From an uncultured Candidatus Nemicrothrix sp. (lineage in GTDB: Bacteria; Actinomycetota; Acidimicrobiia; Acidimicrobiales; Acidimicrobilacustridaceae), in assembly GCA_903827085.1 (NCBI GenBank), contig CAIKHC010000389.1, forward strand, positions 1 through 5,896: a stretch of DNA of 5,896 nt. The letters run 5' to 3'. Positions 1 through 5,344 of this stretch are shown here, in pieces. The notes below the pieces were generated by a model. That model worked only from the letters and a program-made list of their open reading frames with translations, was not told where the DNA came from and searched no databases. Position 1 is the first letter of the stretch. The number at the start of each line of letters is the position of its first letter. The translations under genes were made by a program, and so were the position numbers.

Positions 1-1464
1 GTCTCGCTCCGTAACGGCGTCTTTGTCGTCGTTATCGCTTTGCAGTTTGTTCTGGTGTTGGTGAACGGCTCCACGACCATGGCGCTACCCAGTATTCGCG
101 ATGGGCTTGGCGCGACAAATAGCGAGCTGCAGTGGTACGCCTCACTGTTCGCGCTGACGTTCTCGTTGGTTCTCGTTCTCTCTGGCCGTCTCGGCGATCT
201 GTTTGGGACCCGACGTCTGCTCATGATTGGTTTCGGCGCGCTTCTTGCATCATGGGCCCTCAGCGCGGCCTCGCCGAACATCTATTTCCTTCTTGTTGCT
301 CGCGCGCTCCAGGGAATCGCCGGTGGCGTAACCGCGCCCCAGCTCTCGGCGATGATCCAGCGCACGTTCAACGGCCACACCCGCACCCGCGCGTTCTCAA
401 TTTTTCTCATGTTTGCCGGTGCCGGTTTCATGATCGGACAGCTCAGTGCAGGTGCGCTTACGAACGCGAACCTGTTTGGTATCGGTTGGCGCTGGGCCTA
501 TTTGCCATTCATTCCGATTGGTCTTGTGGTGTGGCTCATCGCCGCGAAGGTCTTGCCTGCCACGCAACCGGGAACGGCAGGCCGACTCGATGTCACGGGT
601 GCAGCAGTTCTTGCCGTTGTCGCGTTCTTCTTGATGTTCCCGCTCATCCAAGGACGAAATGCCGGATGGCCGGTGTGGATCCTGCTCATGTTGGTCTGCA
701 CGTTGCCGCTTTTCTTTGCATTCATTCGCTATGAGAAGAACCTTGTTCGCAAAGGCGGCGACCCCCTCGTCAATCCGATTCTGTTTGCCATTCGCAGTTT
801 CCGCATCGGCAACATCATCACGTTGCTTGTTGGTCTCTTATCGGCAGCAGGTCCGATTTATCTCATCCTCACGATTCAACTCGGGTTCGACATTGACCCC
901 CTTCGGGCGGCGATCCTCACCTGTCCCATGCCGTTCGCCAACATGTTTGGTTCGATGGCGGCGGCGCCCCTTCTGCGTCGTTATGGACGCGGTGCAGTTG
1001 TGATCGGTGCCCTACTGAACGCGCTCTCTGCTGTTGTCGTTCTCTATGTCGCTCGCGTCGGCTCCTCGGAATTTGAAGCAGTCCACTTAGTGCCTGCAGT
1101 CGCGCTCCTTGGATTCGCGCTTGGAATTTCCATCGCCACCACGATCGCGTTCGTCTTGTCCGAGGTTCCGCACGAATACGCCGGCGCGGCATCGGGCGTC
1201 CAGGCAACTGGCCTTCAACTCGCCGGTGCAATCGGCATCGCCGTCATCGGTCTGGCCTATTGGGGTCGCATCGGTGGTTCGGAAGCCGAGAGTGCCTACC
1301 TCGACGGAATCAAGGCTGTTATGTGGATCACCATCGGGCTTGCGGCAGTTCAAGCCGCGCTCGTGTTGTTGCTGCCCAAACACAACCCGGGGCCGGACGA
1401 AGAGTTTCGCCTCGCCGACCCCGAATTACTCGTGATGCCTGACCTTCACGGCGACAACGTTTGA
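1..1464 (+). CDS. MFS exporter, DHA2 (14-TM) family, 5' end outside window
   Basis: Integral membrane transporter, probably a proton-driven exporter of drugs or metabolites; the substrate cannot be read from sequence. The frame is open from base 1 and gives 487 visible residues ending at TGA 1462-1464. A TTG at 40 is not taken as the start, because the 13 residues before it complete the first transmembrane helix (VFVVVIALQF...). About 14 hydrophobic segments can be counted, as expected for DHA2. Family signs are the ALPSIRDGLG and LQWYASLFAL segments around TM1-TM2, MFS motif A (GRLGDLFGTRR, visible residues 62-72) in the TM2-TM3 loop, and a Gly-rich motif-C-like stretch in TM5 (GAGFMIGQLSAGAL). 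A short acidic cytoplasmic tail follows the last helix. Only the start is missing, probably by a few residues. The next gene begins 91 bases downstream on the same strand. Family placement is firm; drug specificity would be a guess. Confidence 0.92.
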   Translation, partial: VSLRNGVFVVVIALQFVLVLVNGSTTMALPSIRDGLGATNSELQWYASLFALTFSLVLVLSGRLGDLFGTRRLLMIGFGALLASWALSAASPNIYFLLVARALQGIAGGVTAPQLSAMIQRTFNGHTRTRAFSIFLMFAGAGFMIGQLSAGALTNANLFGIGWRWAYLPFIPIGLVVWLIAAKVLPATQPGTAGRLDVTGAAVLAVVAFFLMFPLIQGRNAGWPVWILLMLVCTLPLFFAFIRYEKNLVRKGGDPLVNPILFAIRSFRIGNIITLLVGLLSAAGPIYLILTIQLGFDIDPLRAAILTCPMPFANMFGSMAAAPLLRRYGRGAVVIGALLNALSAVVVLYVARVGSSEFEAVHLVPAVALLGFALGISIATTIAFVLSEVPHEYAGAASGVQATGLQLAGAIGIAVIGLAYWGRIGGSEAESAYLDGIKAVMWITIGLAAVQAALVLLLPKHNPGPDEEFRLADPELLVMPDLHGDNV

Positions 1465-1540
1465 CTCGTTGTTCCTCAGTCGGTGAAGTTGGGGACCACA
1501 ACAAACGCGTCCGCGACGAGTATCGGTGCGCCACTGTGCC

Positions 1541-1546
1541 TATCGT
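1541..1546 (+). promoter_or_regulatory. Possible -10 element (TATCGT) just before the membrane-protein gene
   Basis: TATCGT fits the actinobacterial TANNNT -10 pattern and ends 9 bases before the ATG at 1556. No Shine-Dalgarno-like purine run is visible in that gap (TAGCCACGC). Together these suggest a leaderless or near-leaderless transcript, which is common in Actinobacteria. No convincing -35 box is seen. This is pattern matching to a short degenerate motif, so confidence is low. Confidence 0.22.
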
Positions 1547-1555
1547 TAGCCACGC

Positions 1556-2362
1556 ATGAGCGATGTTCCCCACAGCCCCGGATGGTGGCAAGCCGGCGAT
1601 GGCCGTTGGTATCCGCCGCCTCCTGGCCTCACCGACGAAATGCCGTCGCGAGCGCCAACGCCCGCTCCCGATCATCCTCCGTACCCGTTCGACCCAAGTT
1701 CGCAAGGTCCGCTCGCTCCCGTTCCGAGACCTCAACGATCATCGCGGCGTCCGCTCTTCCTCGCCGTCCTCGCGATCTTCGTTATTGGTGCGCTCCTGTT
1801 CGGAGTTGGCGTTTCCATCGTGCCGGACTCGTCAAAGACTGCGAAAGCAAGCGATGCCGAGTACCAAATGGCGATTGAGGATCTGCTGGATTCCGAACTG
1901 ATCAACCTCATCTTCATCGAAACCTTTTGGGAGAGTTACAACAGGTACCGAGAGGAATGGACTGCATCCACCGAGGCCGAGCGACCAGAAGTTACTGACC
2001 GTTGGCTTTCCGAAATCGATTCCGAAGTCGCGCAATTTCAACTCGACCTTGAGCAGATTCAGGATGACTACGCCGCTCGTGACTACCCGGACGGCTCGAT
2101 ACCAGATTTCGTTCGCGACCTTGCGATGATCCACTACACAACATGGCAGCTATGGGCGGACGAAATTCTTACGGTCGCTGACGAATGGCTTCAAGACCGC
2201 ACGTCGACGCTCAGCTTGTATGGCTACGTCACTGAGGTGCGGCCAGAACTCGATACAAACATCGAGGCCACATTCGTCGAATTGTGCGCAACGCTCCGAG
2301 AGACTCAACCAACGGATGGTTCGTACATGCTCACGATCAACGACATCTGTGCTGATTCATGA
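1556..2362 (+). CDS. Single-pass membrane protein with DUF2510-like N-terminal motif; function unknown
   Basis: A 268-residue protein of unknown function. The N-terminus carries SPGWWQAGDGRWYPPPPG (residues 7-24), a Trp-rich motif resembling the actinobacterial DUF2510 domain; the GWWQAxDGRWYPP variant is, from memory, typical of Acidimicrobiia. A Pro-rich cytoplasmic linker (25-60) follows, including a tetraproline at 20-23. A basic stop (RSSRR, 61-65) precedes one transmembrane helix (about 66-90), so by the positive-inside rule the rest (91-268) should be outside the membrane. That domain is acidic, looks helical, is rich in Trp and Tyr, and has only two cysteines (244 and 265) near the C-terminus, which could form a disulfide. 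The start was chosen because it places the motif at the N-terminus as in relatives; no clear ribosome site precedes it. Its stop overlaps the next start (ATGA), so the two are probably co-translated. Confidence 0.82.
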   Translation: MSDVPHSPGWWQAGDGRWYPPPPGLTDEMPSRAPTPAPDHPPYPFDPSSQGPLAPVPRPQRSSRRPLFLAVLAIFVIGALLFGVGVSIVPDSSKTAKASDAEYQMAIEDLLDSELINLIFIETFWESYNRYREEWTASTEAERPEVTDRWLSEIDSEVAQFQLDLEQIQDDYAARDYPDGSIPDFVRDLAMIHYTTWQLWADEILTVADEWLQDRTSTLSLYGYVTEVRPELDTNIEATFVELCATLRETQPTDGSYMLTINDICADS

Positions 2363-2541
2363 GTGAAGCCCGGTCTTCAGAAACGTCAACCGACAGCGCT
2401 GAATCTGACGGTGCAGCACTCGATGGAAATGGGCCGTGCCTGTCTTGTGCTTCACCAAATGCGCGCAGTTGGCAAACGCCCGACGGCCCGGCTCGTTTGT
2501 GTCCGCCGTGTGCAACGCTCAACGGAATTGGTTGCCCGTAA
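2359..2541 (+). CDS. Small CxxC-CxxC putative zinc-ribbon protein
   Basis: A 60-residue protein of unknown function. The first 26 residues are Ser/Glu/Asp-rich, acidic and probably disordered. The rest holds CLSC (27-30) and CPPC (48-51), separated by 17 residues, a spacing fitting a small zinc ribbon or knuckle; one more Cys lies two residues from the end. The start ATG overlaps the preceding TGA as ATGA, which is classic translational coupling and the main argument that this is a real gene and not a chance frame. No separate ribosome site is needed in that arrangement. It ends 14 bases before the stop of the convergent SDR gene. It could act with the membrane protein before it, for example as a cytoplasmic metal-binding partner, but that is inference. 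A competing frame starting at 2363 lacks any recognisable motif. Confidence 0.6.
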   Translation: MSEARSSETSTDSAESDGAALDGNGPCLSCASPNARSWQTPDGPARLCPPCATLNGIGCP

Positions 2542-2548
2542 CGCCAAG

Positions 2549-2573
2549 AGTGCGTTCAGTGTGTTCCCGCACT
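2549..2573. terminator. Inverted repeat at convergent gene junction, possible bidirectional terminator
   Basis: AGTGCG (2549-2554) and CGCACT (2568-2573) form a perfect 6-bp stem with a 13-base loop. An alternative inner pairing CAGTG/CACTG (2557-2561 with 2570-2574) is also possible. It sits exactly where the zinc-ribbon gene and the SDR gene converge, partly inside the SDR 3' end. There is no T-run on either side, so it is not a canonical intrinsic terminator; it may only block read-through weakly or be chance. Confidence 0.25.
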
Positions 2574-3389
2574 GGATCCAAGGCTGACTTCGATGACTTG
2601 GCCAGTCATACTGCTTGCCGCATCGGCAGCGACGAACAACACCGCTCGTGACACTTCCTCGGGATCCATCCACGCCACACCGAGTCGATTCATTGCCTGA
2701 TAGCGCGGAGTGACGTCTTCACGAGTTGGTGCATCCATATCGGGACAAAAGAGTTTGTACATCGCCTCGTTATGCAACATTGCGGTGTCGACTGCGGCAG
2801 GCGCAATGGCATTGACGGTGATGCCCTTGTTCGCGACCTCCATTGCCAATGACTTCACCATGCCAATGACGCCCCACTTGGCCGCGACGTAATGCGCGAG
2901 GTTGGCATTACCCATGCGGCCCGCCATTGACGATGTCGCGATGATTCGTCCGTATCGGCGATCGAGCATGTGGGGAAGGACAGCTCGGATGGTTTTGAAC
3001 GTTCCGGTGAGGTCGACATCGATCATGTCGTTCCAGGTGTCGTCATCGAGTTCGTGAAACTTTCCGTACCCGGTGACACCTGCATTGGCGACACAAATGT
3101 CGATCTGACCGAAGGCTTCGATGCCGGCCTCGACCACAAGGCCGATACCGGCGGTGTCACGGATATCGGCGGGCATCGACAGGCATCGCTGTCCGGTCGC
3201 TTCAACCAGGGCGACGGTCTCGGCCAGTTCTGCAGCTGTCCCCAATGCATAGGGAACGGTGGCGATATCGGCGCAGAGGTCGGTGACAACGATGTCGGCC
3301 CCTTCAGCGGCCAAGGCAATGGCATGCGCCCGACCCTGACCCCTTGCTGCTCCCGTCACCAGCGCGACTCTTCCCTCAACGGCCCCCAT
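2556..3389 (-). CDS. Mycofactocin-coupled type short-chain dehydrogenase/reductase (SDR)
   Basis: Cytoplasmic NAD-dependent oxidoreductase of 277 residues, probably oxidising an alcohol or reducing a carbonyl. The Rossmann motif TGAARGQGRA (12-21; Gly13, Gly17, Gly19) opens the protein. Asp37 at the end of the second strand favours NAD over NADP. The stretch DLCADIATVPYALGT (37-51) and the following helix are the insertion typical of mycofactocin-coupled SDRs (TIGR03971 type), which hold a non-exchangeable NAD and need mycofactocin as external electron carrier. VANAG (100-104), Ser154, Tyr167 and Lys171 (HYVAAK) form the usual active site. The C-terminal HNEAMYKLF and AWMDPEEVSRAVLF segments match the same family. 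The tetrad Asn expected in the VNLTG motif is Asp126 (VDLTG) here. A strong purine-rich ribosome site (AGAAGGGGAG) just upstream supports the start. It is divergent from the phosphotransferase gene. The substrate is unknown; no mycofactocin biosynthesis genes are in the window. Confidence 0.9.
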   Translation of the reverse strand: MGAVEGRVALVTGAARGQGRAHAIALAAEGADIVVTDLCADIATVPYALGTAAELAETVALVEATGQRCLSMPADIRDTAGIGLVVEAGIEAFGQIDICVANAGVTGYGKFHELDDDTWNDMIDVDLTGTFKTIRAVLPHMLDRRYGRIIATSSMAGRMGNANLAHYVAAKWGVIGMVKSLAMEVANKGITVNAIAPAAVDTAMLHNEAMYKLFCPDMDAPTREDVTPRYQAMNRLGVAWMDPEEVSRAVLFVAADAASSMTGQVIEVSLGSSAGTH

Positions 3390-3430
3390 GGCTCCCCTTC
3401 TCCCCTGATACTTCGACCCTCGCTGACGAC

Positions 3431-3451
3431 GCTAGTAGTCGACGGCCTAGC
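3431..3451. promoter_or_regulatory. Inverted repeat in the divergent SDR/phosphotransferase promoter region, possible operator
   Basis: GCTAG (3431-3435) and CTAGC (3447-3451) are perfect inverted arms separated by 11 bases containing GTCGAC. The repeat lies in the 113-base region between the two divergent starts. TANNNT-like -10 candidates overlap it on both strands: TAGCAT at 3448-3453 on +, and TAGCGT reading 3434 to 3429 on -. A regulator bound here could therefore control both genes. Dyads with about 5-bp arms are common for TetR-type regulators, but short arms also occur by chance and no regulator gene is in the window. Confidence 0.25.
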
Positions 3452-3490
3452 ATCTCTCCCGCAGCAGCAGGCCACCAGCCTGTTCAGATC

Positions 3491-3496
3491 GAGGGG
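3491..3496 (+). promoter_or_regulatory. Ribosome binding site fixing the phosphotransferase start
   Basis: GAGGGG lies 6 bases upstream of the ATG at 3503. The frame extends upstream to an ATG at 3344, but that extension would run into the divergent SDR gene and encodes a Pro/Ser-rich stretch unlike the family. This site therefore decides for 3503. Confidence 0.65.
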
Positions 3497-3502
3497 AAGA
3501 AA

Positions 3503-4627
3503 ATGCCAGTTGCAGGTCAGCGCGATCCAGATCAGATTCGAGACGTACTTACCGACTGGATGGCGCGGCAGATGCCCAACGCCACCGAGGTCACCATCAC
3601 CAACTTGGTGGTTCCCCAGTCGAGCGGCTTCTCAAACGAAACGTTCCTGCTCGACGCCAGTTGGGTCGAGAACGGCGAGAAGGTCGACGCCGAACTTGTT
3701 CTTCGCAGTCAGCCAGTCATGAGTTTGTTGTTCCCCGAAATCGACCTCGTGACCCAGCAGTACTTGTCGATGAAGTTGCTCGGCGAGAATTCCAACGTTC
3801 CTGTTCCCAACACGCGTTGGGCCGAGCGCGACACCGCCATCATCGGCGGTCCGTTCTTCATGATGGATCGCTTGGACGGCCTCGTTCCTGGCGATGCACC
3901 GCCGTATACCGAGACTGGTTTCGTCGTTGATATGAACGATGAACAGCGCGCTCGTTGGGCCTACAACGGTGTTGAAGCACTCACGCGAGTTGCCAAGGTT
4001 GATTGGAAAGCCGCTGGCTTCGAACACCTTGACCAAAAACATCACGGCAAGCTTGGTCCCGAACAACGCCGCGGTTATTTCCAGAACTACAAGAACTGGG
4101 CAATGAAGGGTGAAGCGCACCCAGTCATTGACCCGGCCTGGGATTGGCTCGTTGCGAACTGGCCCGAAGATGGCGAACACATCGAACTGTGTTGGGGCGA
4201 TTCACGACCTGGCAACCAGATGTACGGCGGCGCCGACAACACTGAAGTCATTGGTGTGTTCGATTGGGAAATGGTGTCGCTCGGCAATAGCGAAAGCGAC
4301 CTTGGTTGGTGGGTGTTCTTGCAGCAGTTCTCGATTGAAAGCGCGGGCGCGACCTTGCTGCCCGGCATGCTTGATCGCGCGCAGACCATTGCGTTGTGGG
4401 AAGAGCTCATGGGTCGTCCCGCAAACCATGTCGACTTCTACGAGATCCTTGCCGGATTCCAGTTCGCTCTCGTCATGGTGAAGTTGGCCGAGATGTACGT
4501 CGCTGAATCAGGCGACCCGTCGATCGGCGCCATGGCTCTCTACAACCCGGTCACGGCAATCACGGCTCGCCTTCTTGGTATCGAGGTTCCGGGCTTGGCT
4601 GACGTGTTGAAGCGACCAGAGGCGTAA
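3503..4627 (+). CDS. Phosphotransferase family protein (APH fold, ACAD10/11 N-terminal-like)
   Basis: A 374-residue cytoplasmic protein of the aminoglycoside/choline-kinase-like fold (PF01636 type), most like the N-terminal domain of ACAD10/ACAD11 and actinobacterial relatives that phosphorylate small hydroxylated molecules. The nucleotide-loop segment SSGFSNETFLLDA (40-52) and the VLR strand (66-68) form the N-lobe. The catalytic loop is CWGDSRPGN (230-238), with Asp233 as expected base and Asn238 as metal ligand. FDWEM (253-257) supplies the second metal-binding Asp254, in the DFG-equivalent place. The His normally two residues before the catalytic Asp is Trp231, a variant I recall as common in this subgroup, so activity is probably kept. 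Length is normal for the family. Its neighbour, the divergent SDR, suggests joint use in alcohol, hydroxy-acid or sterol-type metabolism, but the substrate is not known. Antibiotic resistance should not be assumed from the fold. The stop is 5 bases from the convergent S4 gene. Confidence 0.88.
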   Translation: MPVAGQRDPDQIRDVLTDWMARQMPNATEVTITNLVVPQSSGFSNETFLLDASWVENGEKVDAELVLRSQPVMSLLFPEIDLVTQQYLSMKLLGENSNVPVPNTRWAERDTAIIGGPFFMMDRLDGLVPGDAPPYTETGFVVDMNDEQRARWAYNGVEALTRVAKVDWKAAGFEHLDQKHHGKLGPEQRRGYFQNYKNWAMKGEAHPVIDPAWDWLVANWPEDGEHIELCWGDSRPGNQMYGGADNTEVIGVFDWEMVSLGNSESDLGWWVFLQQFSIESAGATLLPGMLDRAQTIALWEELMGRPANHVDFYEILAGFQFALVMVKLAEMYVAESGDPSIGAMALYNPVTAITARLLGIEVPGLADVLKRPEA

Positions 4628-4632
4628 GCCGC

Positions 4633-4848
4633 TCATCTTTCAGCGACAACTCGGGCGGCGATGCCCTCAAATTCAACAACATCGCCAGCGCGCAACTGAC
4701 GACCACGGCGAATCTCAACCTCACCGTTCACCGTGATCTCGCCCTCGGCGAGCAAGAACTTCGCGTCGGAACCCGAATCGACAAGGTTCGCCAACTTCAG
4801 AAACTGGCCGAGACGAATGGTGTCGGTGCTGATTTCGATCTCGTGCAT
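4633..4848 (-). CDS. Small RNA-binding S4-domain protein (YbcJ-like)
   Basis: A 71-residue protein that is essentially one S4 RNA-binding domain, of the YbcJ/S4_2 type. Typical features in order are IRLGQFLKLANLVDSG (11-26), the AKFLLAEGEITVNGE stretch (29-43) and the basic RRGRQLRAGDVVEFEG end (47-62). Such proteins are thought to bind structured RNA, probably ribosomal or tRNA-like; a precise role is not established. The start at 4848 gives the compact length usual for the family. The frame stays open to an ATG at 4929, but those extra 27 residues have no family similarity and would overlap the neighbouring + strand gene. An ATG at 4857 (three residues longer) remains possible. The ribosome site is weak (GAAG, 9 bases before the ATG). 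It converges on the phosphotransferase gene and diverges from the NTF2-fold gene 58 bases away. Confidence 0.85.
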   Translation of the reverse strand: MHEIEISTDTIRLGQFLKLANLVDSGSDAKFLLAEGEITVNGEVEIRRGRQLRAGDVVEFEGIAARVVAER

Positions 4849-4895
4849 GGGCACCATCTTCGTCGGTGTCGTACGCTGCCGCACACACAGTCGTG

Positions 4896-4901
4896 AAGGA
4901 G
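4896..4901 (+). promoter_or_regulatory. Ribosome binding site fixing the NTF2-fold gene start
   Basis: AAGGAG, a near-perfect Shine-Dalgarno sequence, lies 5 bases before the ATG at 4907. The same frame is open back to 4733, where it would overlap the S4 gene on the other strand. This site argues for the short form. Confidence 0.75.
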
Positions 4902-4906
4902 TCGTC

Positions 4907-5341
4907 ATGGACAGCAGCGAAGCCCGCAATAAAGAGGTCGTCGAGAACTACTGGTACGCCCATTTCGAGCGGGACTGGGAGACCATGGCCACCTTCTTCA
5001 CTGACGATTGCCACTACACCGACGTCGGCATGGACCCAGTGGGGGCCATCGGAGGCGCCGCGATCGTTCGTCGCCTCAAGATCGGCATCGAACCACTGCA
5101 GGGCTACTTCCACTTCCCCAAACACATCGTCGCCCAGGGCAACATCGTGATTTGGGAACACATGGAGCGCTGGATGTTCCATACCGGTGAAGTCATCGAC
5201 CACCCGTTTGTCACGGTCATGGAAGTTCGCGACGGCAAGATCAGTCGTTGGCACGACTACTCACATATCGGTCACCTGATCGACAACGCGCCACAGTGGT
5301 GGCTTGATCACATCATCACGGCATCGGCCGAGCCGGCGTAA
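4907..5341 (+). CDS. NTF2-fold protein related to limonene-1,2-epoxide hydrolase / SnoaL-like family
   Basis: A 144-residue cytoplasmic protein with the cone-shaped NTF2/SnoaL fold. The N-terminal helix pair (NKEVVENYWYAHFERDWETM, 8-27), the FFTDDCHYTD strand entry (30-39) and the C-terminal VRDGKISRWHDYSH (107-120) align well with limonene-1,2-epoxide hydrolase (LEH), whose corresponding end reads LTEGKITGWRDYFD. By that alignment the LEH residues Tyr53, Asn55, Arg99, Asp101 and Asp132 correspond to Tyr37, Asp39, His85, Glu87 and Asp117. The pocket is thus polar and arranged alike, but the central Arg and its Asp partner are replaced. It may be a hydrolase, isomerase or cyclase on a small hydrophobic substrate, or a changed epoxide hydrolase. 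A strong ribosome site precedes it. It diverges from the S4 gene and its stop lies 3 bases from that of the SbcC-like gene. Fold and superfamily are solid; the reaction is not. Confidence 0.82.
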   Translation: MDSSEARNKEVVENYWYAHFERDWETMATFFTDDCHYTDVGMDPVGAIGGAAIVRRLKIGIEPLQGYFHFPKHIVAQGNIVIWEHMERWMFHTGEVIDHPFVTVMEVRDGKISRWHDYSHIGHLIDNAPQWWLDHIITASAEPA

Positions 5342-5344
5342 TTG

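Noticed and set aside
40..42. TTG as start codon of the MFS exporter
   Set aside because: The frame is open to base 1 and the 13 preceding residues complete transmembrane helix 1, so the true start lies outside the window.
3344..3502. N-terminal extension of the phosphotransferase from an ATG at 3344
   Set aside because: It would overlap the divergent SDR gene, has no family similarity, and a good ribosome site precedes the ATG at 3503.
2970..3722. Long + strand frame opposite the SDR gene
   Set aside because: It is antisense to a clearly recognisable SDR, its product resembles nothing, and it continues into the phosphotransferase in the wrong frame.
3632..4180. Long - strand frame opposite the phosphotransferase
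   Set aside because: Shadow of a recognised gene, a result of codon bias; no ribosome site or family motif.
4621..4630. GGC-GTAA-GCC mini-hairpin at the phosphotransferase stop
   Set aside because: A 3-bp stem is too short to be meaningful.
4733..4906. N-terminal extension of the NTF2-fold protein
   Set aside because: It is antisense to the S4 coding region, and the strong AAGGAG site supports the start at 4907.
4849..4929. Longer start of the S4 protein at 4929
   Set aside because: The extra residues lack S4 similarity and would overlap the start of the NTF2-fold gene; family members are about 70 residues.
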